A stretch of DNA of 64,000 nt from Citrobacter amalonaticus (GTDB lineage: Bacteria > Pseudomonadota > Gammaproteobacteria > Enterobacterales > Enterobacteriaceae). A program made the position numbers and the translations under genes. Position 1 is the first letter of the stretch. The number at the start of each line of letters is the position of its first letter. The notes under the pieces were generated by a model. It searched no databases. It saw nothing but the letters and a program-made list of their open reading frames with translations, and was not told where the DNA came from. Shown piece by piece: positions 46,250 through 55,510 of this stretch. Location of the stretch: assembly GCF_001559075.2 (NCBI RefSeq), contig NZ_CP014015.2, forward strand, positions 2,728,001 through 2,792,000. The letters run 5' to 3'.

Positions 46250-46319
46250 GCCGGATGGCGGCTAACGCCTTATCCGACCTACAGAAATTCGTAGGCCGGA
46301 TAAGCGCAGCACATCCGGT
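46250..46319. repeat. BIME between setA and leuD
   Basis: Two REP units (GCCGGATGGCGGC...TTATCCGACCTAC and TAGGCCGGATAAGCG...CACATCCGG) lie between the convergent genes. Confidence 0.9.
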
Positions 46320-46328
46320 ATTGCGGGC

Positions 46329-46934
46329 TTAGCGCATAAACGCGGGCTGCTTGTCTTCGTACTCGGTGATAGCGGCTTCGTGCTGCAGCGTCAGCCCGAT
46401 GCTGTCCAGACCGTTCAGCATGCAGTGGCGGCGGAAGTCGTCGATCTTAAAGCTGTAAGACTTATCGCCTGCTTTCACTACCTGCGCTACCAGGTCCACT
46501 TCAAATGTAATCCCCGGATTGGCTTTGACCAGGCTGAACAGCTCATCGACCTGTTCGTCGCTTAATTTCACCGGCAGCAGTTGGTTGTTAAAGCTGTTGC
46601 CGTAGAAAATGTCCGCGAAGCTCGGCGCAATCACCACTTTAAAGCCGTAATCCGTCAACGCCCACGGCGCGTGCTCACGGGAAGAGCCGCAGCCGAAGTT
46701 TTCACGAGCCAGCAGAATCGAGGCCCCCTGGTATTCCGGGAAGTTCAGGACGAATTCCGGATTTGGCTGCTGGCCTTTTTCATCCAGAAAACGCCAGTCA
46801 TTGAACAGGTGGGCACCAAAACCGGTGCGGGTGACCTTCTGCAAAAACTGCTTAGGAATGATCGCGTCGGTATCGACGTTGGCGGCATCCAGCGGGACAA
46901 CCAGGCCTGTATGTTGGGTAAATTTCTCTGCCAT
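46329..46934 (-). CDS. leuD: 3-isopropylmalate dehydratase small subunit
   Basis: Small (swivelling domain) subunit of isopropylmalate isomerase, acting with LeuC in leucine synthesis. The 201-residue length equals E. coli LeuD. The substrate-specificity and active-site motifs ANVDTDAIIPKQFL and LLARENFGCGSSREHAPWAL are present. The frame is open 32 codons upstream into leuC; the ATG at 46934 with GGAGAC upstream is the start. It is last in leuABCD. Confidence 0.97.
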   Translation of the reverse strand: MAEKFTQHTGLVVPLDAANVDTDAIIPKQFLQKVTRTGFGAHLFNDWRFLDEKGQQPNPEFVLNFPEYQGASILLARENFGCGSSREHAPWALTDYGFKVVIAPSFADIFYGNSFNNQLLPVKLSDEQVDELFSLVKANPGITFEVDLVAQVVKAGDKSYSFKIDDFRRHCMLNGLDSIGLTLQHEAAITEYEDKQPAFMR

Positions 46935-46944
46935 GGGAGTCTCC

Positions 46945-48345
46945 TTATTTGATGCGGCGAATGTCGGCAAAATGACCGGTAACGGCGGCGGCAGCAGCCA
47001 TCGCCGGGCTGACCAGATGGGTACGACCACCGCGCCCCTGACGCCCTTCGAAGTTACGGTTGCTGGTCGACGCGCAGCGTTCGCCCGGATTCAGACGGTC
47101 GTTGTTCATGGCCAGACACATGGAGCAACCCGGCAGACGCCACTCGAAACCGGCTTCGATAAAGATCTTATCCAGCCCTTCTGCTTCTGCTTGCGCCTTC
47201 ACCGGACCAGAGCCTGGAACCACCAGCGCCTGGACGCCCGGCGCGACTTTACGACCTTTGGCAACCTCTGCGGCAGCGCGTAAATCTTCAATACGCGAGT
47301 TGGTGCACGAGCCGATGAACACTTTATCGATCGCCACTTCCGTTAACGGCACACCCGGTTTCAGGCCCATATAGGCCAGCGCTTTTTCGGCGCTGGCGCG
47401 CTCAACCGGATCGGTAAACGACGCCGGGTCAGGAATGTTGTCCGTCACGGAGATCACCTGGCCCGGGTTGGTTCCCCAGGTTACCTGCGGGGCAATCTCT
47501 TCAGCCTGTAAGGTGACAACCGTATCAAAGCGCGCGTCGGCGTCGGTTTGTAACGTTTTCCAGTACGCGACTGCGTTATCAAAATCTTTACCTTTCGGCG
47601 CGTGCAGACGGCCTTTGACGTAGTTAAAGGTGGTTTCATCCGGGGCGACTAATCCGGCTTTGGCGCCCATTTCAATCGCCATGTTGCACAGGGTCATGCG
47701 GCCTTCCATGCTCAGAGCACGAATGGCATCGCCGCAAAATTCAACGACGTGGCCGGTACCGCCGGCGCTACCGGTTTTACCGATAATCGCCAGCACGATA
47801 TCTTTCGCAGTGATCCCCGGCGCGGCGTTGCCGTTGACTTCAATCTTCATGGTTTTAGCGCGGCCCTGCTTCAGGGTCTGGGTTGCCAGCACGTGCTCGA
47901 CTTCGGAGGTGCCGATACCGAACGCCAGCGCGCCAAAGGCACCGTGGGTCGCGGTATGCGAGTCGCCGCAGACGATGGTCATTCCCGGCAGGGTGACGCC
48001 TTGTTCCGGCCCCATCACGTGAACGATGCCCTGATACGGGTGGTTCAGATCGTACAGCTCAACGCCGAATTCATTGCAGTTCTTAATCAGTTCCTGCATC
48101 TGGATACGCGCCATCTCGCCGGACGCATTGATATCTTTGGTCTGCGTGGAGACGTTGTGATCCATCGTGGCAAAGGTTTTGCCCGGCTGGCGAACCGGAC
48201 GACCATGCGCACGCAGGCCGTCGAACGCCTGCGGAGAGGTCACTTCATGCACCAGATGTCGATCGATGTACAGCAACGGGGTTTCGTTTTGCGCTTCAAA
48301 GACGACGTGCGCATCAAACAATTTTTCGTATAACGTTTTAGCCAT
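46945..48345 (-). CDS. leuC: 3-isopropylmalate dehydratase large subunit
   Basis: Aconitase-family large subunit that carries the [4Fe-4S] cluster and isomerises 2- to 3-isopropylmalate. The 466-residue protein matches E. coli LeuC. The three cluster cysteines lie in FIGSCTNSRIEDL (near 347) and LPGCSMCLAMN (near 407 and 410); HTATHGAFGALAFGIGTSEVEHVLATQ is the conserved substrate-site region. It starts two bases after leuB ends. Confidence 0.97.
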   Translation of the reverse strand: MAKTLYEKLFDAHVVFEAQNETPLLYIDRHLVHEVTSPQAFDGLRAHGRPVRQPGKTFATMDHNVSTQTKDINASGEMARIQMQELIKNCNEFGVELYDLNHPYQGIVHVMGPEQGVTLPGMTIVCGDSHTATHGAFGALAFGIGTSEVEHVLATQTLKQGRAKTMKIEVNGNAAPGITAKDIVLAIIGKTGSAGGTGHVVEFCGDAIRALSMEGRMTLCNMAIEMGAKAGLVAPDETTFNYVKGRLHAPKGKDFDNAVAYWKTLQTDADARFDTVVTLQAEEIAPQVTWGTNPGQVISVTDNIPDPASFTDPVERASAEKALAYMGLKPGVPLTEVAIDKVFIGSCTNSRIEDLRAAAEVAKGRKVAPGVQALVVPGSGPVKAQAEAEGLDKIFIEAGFEWRLPGCSMCLAMNNDRLNPGERCASTSNRNFEGRQGRGGRTHLVSPAMAAAAAVTGHFADIRRIK

Positions 48346-48347
48346 GA

Positions 48348-49439
48348 TTACACCCCTTGTGCGACATAACGAGCAATGATGTCGCCCATCTCATCGGTAC
48401 CAACGGCAGCTGCGCCACGGGCTAAATCACCGGTGCGGATACCTTCTTCTAATGCGCGGTTAACCGCACGTTCAATGGCGGATGCCGCGTCATCGGCATC
48501 CAGGCTGTAGCGCAGCAGCAGCGCCAGCGACAAAATTTGCGCGATCGGGTTAGCGATATTCTTGCCGGCAATATCCGGCGCGGAGCCGCCCGCCGGTTCA
48601 TACAGACCAAAGCCCTGCTCGTTCAGACTGGCGGAAGGCAGCATGCCCATCGAGCCGGTAATCATCGCGCATTCGTCAGACAGAATGTCGCCAAACAGGT
48701 TGGAGCACAGCAGCACGTCAAACTGGGACGGGTCTTTAATCAACTGCATGGTGGCGTTGTCGATGTACATGTGCGCCAGCTCAACGTCCGGATATTCTTT
48801 GGCAATTTCATTGACGATTTCGCGCCACAAAATAGAGGTTTGCAGAACGTTAGCTTTGTCGATAGAGGTCACTTTACGGCGGCGTTTACGCGCAGATTCA
48901 AACGCAATGCGCGCGATACGTTCAATTTCAAAGCGGTGATAGACCTCGGTATCGAACGCTTTTTCATACTGGCCGCTGCCTTCACGACCTTTTGGCTGAC
49001 CGAAGTAGATCCCGCCGGTCAGTTCACGGACGCACAAAATGTCGAAGCCATTCGCGGCGATGTCGGCGCGCAGAGGGCAGAAGGCTTCCAGCCCTTGATA
49101 CAGTTTTGCCGGACGCAGATTACTGAACAGTTTGAAGTGCTTACGCAACGGCAGCAGCGCGCCGCGTTCCGGCTGGCTGTCCGGCGGCAGATGTTCCCAT
49201 TTCGGGCCACCGACGGAGCCAAACAGAACGGCGTCGGCCTGTTCGCAGCCTTCCACCGTCGCCTTCGGCAGCGGTTGACCGTGGTTGTCGATCGCCGCGC
49301 CGCCGACATCATAATGACTGGTGGTAATGCGCATCTCAAAACGATGGCGAATAGCGTCCAGGACTTTCAGGGCTTGCGTCATCACTTCCGGACCAATACC
49401 GTCGCCCGGCAAAACAGCAATATGGTAATTCTTCGACAT
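48348..49439 (-). CDS. leuB: 3-isopropylmalate dehydrogenase
   Basis: NAD- and Mg2+-dependent oxidative decarboxylation of 3-isopropylmalate. The 363-residue enzyme matches E. coli LeuB, with LPGDGIGPEVM at the N-terminus, substrate residues in the LFSNLRPAKLY and RELTGGIYFG segments and the metal-binding aspartates in NLFGDILSDECAMITGSMG (near 251). The ATG overlaps the leuA stop by one base (TGATG); an in-frame GTG one codon upstream is not needed. Confidence 0.97.
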   Translation of the reverse strand: MSKNYHIAVLPGDGIGPEVMTQALKVLDAIRHRFEMRITTSHYDVGGAAIDNHGQPLPKATVEGCEQADAVLFGSVGGPKWEHLPPDSQPERGALLPLRKHFKLFSNLRPAKLYQGLEAFCPLRADIAANGFDILCVRELTGGIYFGQPKGREGSGQYEKAFDTEVYHRFEIERIARIAFESARKRRRKVTSIDKANVLQTSILWREIVNEIAKEYPDVELAHMYIDNATMQLIKDPSQFDVLLCSNLFGDILSDECAMITGSMGMLPSASLNEQGFGLYEPAGGSAPDIAGKNIANPIAQILSLALLLRYSLDADDAASAIERAVNRALEEGIRTGDLARGAAAVGTDEMGDIIARYVAQGV

Positions 49440-51010
49440 CACACGGTTTCCTTGTTGTTCTCGTTGTTCTGAGCTTTACGTTGCAACTCTTTTTCGACTT
49501 CTGCCGCACGCCAGATGTTGTTCAGCACGTGCACCATCGCTTTCGCGGAAGATTCAACAATGTCTGTTGCCAGACCGACGCCGTGGAAACGGCGCCCGTT
49601 ATAGTTGGCGACGATATCGACCTGACCCAGTGCATCTTTGCCGTGTCCTTTAGCGGACAGGCTGTATTTCACCAGCTCAATGTCGTAATCGGTAATACGG
49701 TTGATCGCCTGGTAAATGGCATCGACCGGGCCGTTACCGTTAGCCGCTTCGGCTTTCACGTCGCTGCCGCAGGCCAGCTTGACGGAGGCAGTGGCGATAT
49801 CGTTAGAGCCGGACTGGACGCTGAAATAATCCAGGCGGAAGTGCTCAGGCTCTTCCTGTTGCTTGCCAATAAACGCCAGCGCTTCCAGATCGTAATCAAA
49901 CACCTGACCTTTCTTGTCGGCCAGCTTCAGGAAGGCGTCGTACAGATTGTCCAGGCTGTATTCACTCTCTTTATAACCCATCTCATCCATACGGTGTTTT
50001 ACCGCTGCGCGCCCGGAACGGGAGGTCAGGTTCAGTTGCACCTGATTCAGACCGATGGATTCCGGCGTCATGATTTCGTAGTTTTCGCGGTTCTTCAGCA
50101 CGCCGTCCTGGTGGATCCCGGAGGAGTGGGCAAACGCGCCGCTGCCGACAATCGCTTTGTTCGCCGGGATTGGCATGTTGCAGATCTGGCTGACCAACTG
50201 GCTGGTACGCCAGATCTCCTGATGGTTAATACGGGTGTTGACGTTCAGGATGTCCTGGCGAACTTTAATCGCCATGATCACCTCTTCCAGCGAGCAGTTA
50301 CCGGCACGCTCGCCAATTCCGTTCATCGCCCCTTCTACCTGACGTGCGCCAGCGTGAACCGCAGCCAGCGCGTTGCCGACGCCCAGACCTAAGTCGTCAT
50401 GGGTGTGGACGGAAATGATCGCTTTATCGATGTTTGGTACGCGCTCATACAGACCGGAGATAATGCCGGCGAACTCAAAGGGCATGGTGTAGCCGACGGT
50501 GTCCGGGATGTTGATGGTCTTAGCGCCAGCATTAATGGCGGCTTCCACAACGCGGGCCAGATCGGCGATAGGCGTACGGCCTGCATCTTCACAAGAGAAT
50601 TCAACATCGTCGGTGTAATTACGTGCGCGTTTCACCATATAGACCGCGCGCTCAATCACCTCGTCCAGCGTGCTGCGCAGCTTGGTGGCGATATGCATCG
50701 GTGAGGTGGCGATAAAGGTATGAATACGGAAGGCTTCGGCAACCTTCAGCGACTCAGCCGCGACGTCGATATCTTTTTCCACACAGCGGGCTAATGCGCA
50801 AACCCGGCTGTTCTTGACCTGACGAGCGATAGTTTGTACGGATTCGAAGTCGCCGGGAGAGGAGACCGGGAAGCCGACTTCCATCACGTCAACACCCATA
50901 CGCTCAAGGGCCAGCGCAATCTGCAGCTTCTCTTTCACACTCAGGCTTGCCTGTAACGCCTGTTCACCGTCGCGTAAAGTGGTATCGAAAATAGTGACTT
51001 GCTGGCTCAT
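49439..51010 (-). CDS. leuA: 2-isopropylmalate synthase
   Basis: Condenses acetyl-CoA with 2-oxoisovalerate, the committed and leucine-inhibited step of leucine synthesis. The 523-residue protein equals E. coli LeuA. The TIM-barrel catalytic domain starts with FDTTLRDGEQALQASLS and contains the metal histidines SVHTHDDLGLGVGNALAAVHAGARQVEGAMNGIGERAGN (near 200-240); the C-terminal leucine-binding regulatory domain spans about 390-523. It is the first structural gene after the leuL attenuator. Confidence 0.97.
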   Translation of the reverse strand: MSQQVTIFDTTLRDGEQALQASLSVKEKLQIALALERMGVDVMEVGFPVSSPGDFESVQTIARQVKNSRVCALARCVEKDIDVAAESLKVAEAFRIHTFIATSPMHIATKLRSTLDEVIERAVYMVKRARNYTDDVEFSCEDAGRTPIADLARVVEAAINAGAKTINIPDTVGYTMPFEFAGIISGLYERVPNIDKAIISVHTHDDLGLGVGNALAAVHAGARQVEGAMNGIGERAGNCSLEEVIMAIKVRQDILNVNTRINHQEIWRTSQLVSQICNMPIPANKAIVGSGAFAHSSGIHQDGVLKNRENYEIMTPESIGLNQVQLNLTSRSGRAAVKHRMDEMGYKESEYSLDNLYDAFLKLADKKGQVFDYDLEALAFIGKQQEEPEHFRLDYFSVQSGSNDIATASVKLACGSDVKAEAANGNGPVDAIYQAINRITDYDIELVKYSLSAKGHGKDALGQVDIVANYNGRRFHGVGLATDIVESSAKAMVHVLNNIWRAAEVEKELQRKAQNNENNKETV

Positions 51011-51051
51011 GTTTTAGGTCCTTAGTCTTTAGGGCGCCTTGCTTCGAGCAT

Positions 51052-51082
51052 AAAAAAACCCGCGCAACGGCGCGGGTTTTTT
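51052..51082 (-). terminator. leu operon attenuator
   Basis: GC-rich stem (ACCCGCGCC-type arms closing an AACGG/CCGTT loop) flanked by A and T runs, between leuL and leuA. It forms the terminator hairpin when ribosomes translate the Leu codons of leuL efficiently, as established for the E. coli and Salmonella leu operons. Confidence 0.93.
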
Positions 51083-51099
51083 ATCTTACTGGATACGAC

Positions 51100-51186
51100 T
51101 TAATGCTGAATGCCGCTCACCAGTCTACCGCGCAACGAAGATGCGTTTAGTAGTAGTAGACCGTTAAAGCGAGCGATACGAATCAT
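51100..51186 (-). CDS. leuL: leu operon leader peptide
   Basis: A 28-residue leader, beginning MIRIARFNG and ending SGIQH, nearly identical in layout to E. coli LeuL. It contains four consecutive leucine codons, all the rare CTA, so the peptide measures leucyl-tRNA supply and controls the attenuator 17 bases downstream. The ATG has GGAGTT upstream. Too short for ordinary gene calling, but the conserved tail and control codons make it secure. Confidence 0.95.
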   Translation of the reverse strand: MIRIARFNGLLLLNASSLRGRLVSGIQH

Positions 51187-51220
51187 TAAATCAACTCCAG
51201 GCGAATGCGATATGCTTTTA

Positions 51221-51249
51221 GTGGTACTGGATACGATGGCTGATGTCAA
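51221..51249 (-). promoter_or_regulatory. leu operon promoter
   Basis: On the minus strand a consensus -35 TTGACA (51244-51249), a 17-base spacer and a weak -10 TACCAC (51221-51226), 35 bases upstream of leuL. Position agrees with the known leu promoter, whose supercoiling sensitivity is linked to leuO upstream. Confidence 0.65.
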
Positions 51250-51843
51250 CCCCACTGCCGAAAACACCGCCCCAGGCAGAGGAAAAGGGAGGGGCTGATT
51301 TAGCTAATTGTGCTGAACTTTTTCTTTTATTCCAGAGTAAAAAACGGTTGTGTGTTCACACTTCTCATTGTTTGACATAATTGAGCACGTTTTTTTTCAA
51401 TTAGAGTAAAAGAAGGTTTATCCACGCTCTACTGAGATTGATTTTTTATCAGTATGATTTTAATGAAGTTATTTGCGTTGTTAATCAATCGATATCTGCA
51501 TAAAGAACATTATTGATAAGTTAATGTTAAGTGTTAACGTATGAGTAATATAAATAGTCAATTACAATTCATGTTTTTATTCACTTGGTGCATTGTTGTT
51601 TATTGATGTTGCTTATGTTTATATTGCTTTCGTCATGAAAAATTTATGATTTATCGTGCTGTGAAGGATGCCACATCACGCTGGCGCCAGTTTTATACAT
51701 ATTTTTCTGGCGTCTTTATGTTTTCCTAATTTCAATCTCTACCCTTTTTCTTATTTTATATGCATGGTAAATCATATTTTCCGAGATTATTTCTCTGCAT
51801 TCCGGCAAGAAAAAGGGAGTTAAGCGTGACAGTGGAGTTAACT
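51250..51843. promoter_or_regulatory. AT-rich leuL-leuO intergenic region
   Basis: Nearly 600 bases without a supported gene. From about 51300 to 51780 the sequence is strikingly AT-rich compared with the surrounding GC-rich genes, with many T and A runs. In E. coli and Salmonella the leuO upstream region is bound and silenced by H-NS and relieved by LeuO itself; the composition here fits. I cannot place the leuO promoter precisely. Confidence 0.75.
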
Positions 51844-52794
51844 ATGCCAGAAGTAACCGTTGATAAACCCAATGCCCATCATTTAGAGATGGATAAACCG
51901 CAACTTCGTATGGTCGATCTTAATCTATTGACTGTATTTGATGCGGTAATGCAGGAGCAGAATATTACCCGTGCCGCGCATGCCCTCGGGATGTCGCAGC
52001 CAGCCGTAAGCAACGCCGTGGCGCGTCTTAAAGTGATGTTTAATGATGAGCTTTTTGTGCGCTACGGCCGTGGGATCCAGCCCACTGCGCGGGCTTTCCA
52101 GCTCTTCGGTTCCGTCCGTCAGGCGCTGCAATTGGTTCAGAATGAACTGCCTGGTTCCGGCTTTGAACCCGGTAGCAGCGAGCGCATGTTCCATCTTTGC
52201 GTTTGCAGCCCGCTGGATAATACCCTGACCTCTTTAATTTATAATCGTATTGAAAAAATTGCACCTAATATTCATGTTGTATTTAAGTCATCCTTAAATA
52301 AAGACACTGAACACCAATTACGTTATCAGGAAACGGAGTTCGTTATTAGTTATGAAGAATTCCGTCGTCCTGAATTTACGAGTATTCCATTGTTTAATGA
52401 TGAAATGGTGCTGGTCGCCAGTCGTAAACATCCTCGTATTAATGGACCTCTGCTGGAAAGCGAGGTTTATAATGAACAACATGCTGTTGTTGCACTGGAC
52501 CGTTTTGACTCATTCAGTCAACCCTGGTATGACACGGCTGACTCACAATCTTGTGTGGCCTATCAGGGGATGGCATTAATCAGTGTTCTTAATGTTGTTT
52601 CGCAAACGCATCTGGTGGCGATTGCGCCACGCTGGTTAGCTGAAGAGTTCTCTACCTCTCTGGATCTCCAGATATTACCGCTGCCTTTAAAACTGAATAG
52701 CAGAACCTGTTATCTTTCATGGCATGAAGCGGCCGGTCGGGACAAAGGGCATCAGTGGATGGAAGAGTTGTTAGCGTCCGTCTGCACACGTTAG
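51844..52794 (+). CDS. leuO: LysR-type regulator LeuO
   Basis: Global LysR-family regulator that antagonises H-NS at many loci. The 316-residue product (314 in E. coli) has the N-terminal winged helix (LNLLTVFDAVMQEQNITRAAHALGMSQPAVSNAVARLKVMFNDELFVRYGRGIQPT, residues about 24-80) and a C-terminal ligand-binding domain. The start at 51844 with GGAG upstream gives MPEV as in E. coli; the frame is open 28 codons further, into the AT-rich leader. The N-terminal 20 residues differ most from E. coli. Body positions include several substitutions, as expected between species. Confidence 0.95.
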   Translation: MPEVTVDKPNAHHLEMDKPQLRMVDLNLLTVFDAVMQEQNITRAAHALGMSQPAVSNAVARLKVMFNDELFVRYGRGIQPTARAFQLFGSVRQALQLVQNELPGSGFEPGSSERMFHLCVCSPLDNTLTSLIYNRIEKIAPNIHVVFKSSLNKDTEHQLRYQETEFVISYEEFRRPEFTSIPLFNDEMVLVASRKHPRINGPLLESEVYNEQHAVVALDRFDSFSQPWYDTADSQSCVAYQGMALISVLNVVSQTHLVAIAPRWLAEEFSTSLDLQILPLPLKLNSRTCYLSWHEAAGRDKGHQWMEELLASVCTR

Positions 52795-52804
52795 GCGCGA
52801 ATGA

Positions 52805-52850
52805 GATAAACCGGGTGAAACATCCGGTTTATCCTGTCTTCGTTTTATTT
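52805..52850 (+). terminator. leuO terminator
   Basis: Ten-base perfect stem GATAAACCGG (52805-52814) and CCGGTTTATC (52824-52833) with a nine-base loop, 10 bases after the leuO stop, followed by a T-rich stretch (CTGTCTTCGTTTTATTT). Good but not ideal intrinsic terminator. Confidence 0.75.
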
Positions 52851-53111
52851 ACTGGCATTTTGTCCTGAATTGAGTTGGTCATTCTTTTTTCTATCCGCGA
52901 AAAAATTGATGATTCGCTGTATGTGCCCATTTTCAGCCGATTAATTATCAATACCTGAGAGAAATTTAGTTTAATTCGCCGTTTCTCCGTCGCTTTCCTC
53001 TCGTTTGTGCTTATTTCCCGGCGCATTTGCCCCTTTCTCAGAATTGCCTGCATCCAGGGGAGCGGTTAAGGTGTTTTACACATCATTAATCGTCATTCAG
53101 TGAGGCAAGCC
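52851..53111. promoter_or_regulatory. ilvIH upstream region
   Basis: About 260 bases of AT-rich sequence between the leuO terminator and ilvI with no supportable ORF. In E. coli the corresponding region holds the ilvIH promoter and multiple Lrp sites. Individual Lrp sites are too degenerate for me to place here. Confidence 0.6.
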
Positions 53112-54836
53112 ATGGAGATGTTGTCTGGAGCCGAAATGGTCGTCCGATCGCTTATCGATCAGGGCGTTAAGCAGGTATTCGGTTATCCCGGGGGCGCAGT
53201 CCTCGATATTTATGATGCGTTGCATACGGTCGGTGGGATCGATCACGTGCTCGTCCGCCATGAACAGGCTGCCGTGCATATGGCCGATGGCCTGGCGCGG
53301 GCAACAGGGGAAGTGGGCGTGGTGCTGGTAACTTCCGGCCCGGGCGCTACCAATGCGATTACTGGAATCGCGACGGCGTATATGGATTCTATTCCGTTAG
53401 TGATTCTTTCAGGTCAGGTCGCGACCTCGCTGATTGGCTACGACGCCTTTCAGGAGTGCGACATGGTGGGGATCTCTCGCCCGGTCGTGAAACACAGTTT
53501 TCTGGTGAAGCAAACGGAAGATATTCCGCAGGTGCTGAAAAAAGCCTTCTGGCTGGCAGCGAGCGGTCGTCCGGGACCGGTGGTGGTGGATTTGCCGAAG
53601 GATATTCTCAATCCTGGCAAAAAACTGCCTTACTCCTGGCCTGAGTCGGTCAGCATGCGGTCGTATAACCCGACCACTGCGGGCCATAAAGGACAGATTA
53701 AGCGCGCCCTGCAAACGCTGGTGGCGGCAAAAAAACCGGTTGTCTATGTCGGCGGCGGGGCGATAACGGCGGGGTGCTATGAGCAACTGCATCAGACCAT
53801 CGAAGCGCTCAACCTGCCGGTGGTCTCTTCGCTGATGGGACTCGGGGCATTTCCCGCAACGCACCGTCAGTCGCTCGGGATGCTGGGCATGCACGGTACC
53901 TATGAAGCCAACATGACGATGCATAACGCCGATGTGATTTTTGCCGTTGGGGTACGTTTTGACGATCGCACGACGAATAATCTGGCCAAGTATTGCCCGA
54001 ATGCAACGGTGCTGCACATTGATATCGACCCGACTTCAATCTCTAAAACGGTGACGGCGGATATCCCTATTGTGGGTGATGCGCGCCAGGTGCTGGAGCA
54101 GTTGCTGGAATTATTGCCGCAGGAATCCGCCCAGCAGCCGCTGGATGATATTCGTGACTGGTGGCAACAGATTGAACGCTGGCGTGCGCGTCAGTGCCTG
54201 AAATATGACACGCACAGCGAAAGTATCAAGCCACAGGCGGTTATCGAGGCGATTTGGCGCCTGACTAATGGCGATGCGTATGTGACCTCGGATGTGGGTC
54301 AGCATCAAATGTTTGCCGCGCTTTATTACCCCTTCGATAAACCGCGCCGTTGGATCAACTCTGGCGGTCTCGGCACGATGGGCTTCGGTTTGCCTGCAGC
54401 TCTGGGAGTGAAGATGGCGTTGCCGGAGGAAACGGTGGTCTGCGTGACGGGTGACGGCAGTATTCAGATGAACATTCAGGAGTTGTCGACCGCGCTGCAG
54501 TATAAACTGCCGGTACTGGTGCTAAACCTGAACAACCGTTATCTGGGCATGGTAAAGCAGTGGCAGGACATGATCTACTCGGGTCGTCACTCTCAATCGT
54601 ATATGCAGTCGCTGCCTGATTTTGTTCGCCTGGCGGAAGCCTACGGACATGTCGGCATTCAGATCTCTCGTCCTGATGAACTGGAAAGTCAATTGAGTGA
54701 AGCGCTGGCGCAAGTGAAAAACGGTCGTCTGGTGTTTGTTGATGTTACCGTCGATGGCAGCGAACACGTCTACCCGATGCAGATTCGCGGCGGCGGGATG
54801 GATGAAATGTGGTTAAGTAAAACGGAGAGGACCTGA
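53112..54836 (+). CDS. ilvI: Acetolactate synthase III large subunit
   Basis: Thiamine-diphosphate enzyme that makes acetolactate or acetohydroxybutyrate for branched-chain amino acids; valine-sensitive isozyme III with IlvH. The 574-residue product matches E. coli IlvI. The ThDP activating glutamate is in RHEQAAVHMADG (near 47), the FAD-binding region includes GVRFDDRTTNNL, and the ThDP/Mg motif is GDGSIQMNIQELSTALQYKLPVLVLNLNN (near 425-455). The ATG at 53112 has GAGG six bases upstream; the in-frame GTG at 53100 is rejected. Confidence 0.97.
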   Translation: MEMLSGAEMVVRSLIDQGVKQVFGYPGGAVLDIYDALHTVGGIDHVLVRHEQAAVHMADGLARATGEVGVVLVTSGPGATNAITGIATAYMDSIPLVILSGQVATSLIGYDAFQECDMVGISRPVVKHSFLVKQTEDIPQVLKKAFWLAASGRPGPVVVDLPKDILNPGKKLPYSWPESVSMRSYNPTTAGHKGQIKRALQTLVAAKKPVVYVGGGAITAGCYEQLHQTIEALNLPVVSSLMGLGAFPATHRQSLGMLGMHGTYEANMTMHNADVIFAVGVRFDDRTTNNLAKYCPNATVLHIDIDPTSISKTVTADIPIVGDARQVLEQLLELLPQESAQQPLDDIRDWWQQIERWRARQCLKYDTHSESIKPQAVIEAIWRLTNGDAYVTSDVGQHQMFAALYYPFDKPRRWINSGGLGTMGFGLPAALGVKMALPEETVVCVTGDGSIQMNIQELSTALQYKLPVLVLNLNNRYLGMVKQWQDMIYSGRHSQSYMQSLPDFVRLAEAYGHVGIQISRPDELESQLSEALAQVKNGRLVFVDVTVDGSEHVYPMQIRGGGMDEMWLSKTERT

Positions 54837-54838
54837 TT

Positions 54839-55330
54839 ATGCGCCGGATATTATCAGTACTGCTGGAGAACGAATCCGGTGCGCTGTCGCGCGTGATCGG
54901 CCTTTTTGCTCAGCGGGGTTACAACATTGAGAGCCTGACCGTCGCGCCGACGGACGATCCGACGCTCTCTCGCATGACCATCCAGACGGTGGGCGACGAG
55001 AAAGTGCTTGAGCAGATTGAAAAGCAACTGCACAAGCTGGTGGATGTGCTGCGGGTTAGCGAACTCGGGCATGGCGCGCACGTCGAGCGCGAAATCATGC
55101 TCGTGAAGATTCAGGCCAGCGGCTATGGTCGGGAAGAGGTGAAACGCAACACGGAGATTTTTCGTGGGCAGATTATTGATGTCACGCCAAACCTCTATAC
55201 CGTTCAACTGGCGGGGACCAGCGATAAGCTGGACGCTTTTCTGGCAACGTTGCGCGAAGTGGCGAAAATTGTTGAGGTTGCGCGTTCCGGTGTGGTGGGG
55301 CTATCGCGCGGCGACAAAATAATGCGCTAA
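54839..55330 (+). CDS. ilvH: Acetolactate synthase III regulatory subunit
   Basis: Small subunit that activates IlvI and confers valine feedback inhibition. The 163-residue protein equals E. coli IlvH. The N-terminal ACT domain (ILSVLLENESGALSRVIGLFAQRGYNIESLTVAPTDD) contains the valine-site glycine and asparagine residues in their usual places, so normal valine sensitivity is expected. It starts two bases after ilvI. Confidence 0.97.
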   Translation: MRRILSVLLENESGALSRVIGLFAQRGYNIESLTVAPTDDPTLSRMTIQTVGDEKVLEQIEKQLHKLVDVLRVSELGHGAHVEREIMLVKIQASGYGREEVKRNTEIFRGQIIDVTPNLYTVQLAGTSDKLDAFLATLREVAKIVEVARSGVVGLSRGDKIMR

Positions 55331-55353
55331 TCATTCTCTTTTCGTTAATTCAT

Positions 55354-55384
55354 ATGCCCAACTTCCCCCGTTGGGCATTTTTTT
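55354..55384 (+). terminator. ilvIH intrinsic terminator
   Basis: Perfect 9-base stem ATGCCCAAC (55354-55362) and GTTGGGCAT (55370-55378) followed by a T-run to 55384, 23 bases after ilvH. Confidence 0.95.
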
Positions 55385-55510
55385 GCGAAATCCGTGGTAA
55401 CCCGGAATAAAAGCGGTTGCCGCAGTAACTATTCTGCGCTTAGATGTTACCGATTTTAACCCATGCCGTTACAATGGTTATGGTTTGTACATTTTACGCA
55501 AGGGGCAATT

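Noticed and set aside
51760..51843. N-terminal extension of leuO by 28 codons
   Set aside because: The upstream codons lie in the AT-rich leader; the ATG at 51844 has GGAG and matches the E. coli start.
53100..53111. GTG start four codons upstream for ilvI
   Set aside because: The GAGG ribosome binding site overlaps that GTG, and E. coli IlvI starts at the ATG corresponding to 53112.
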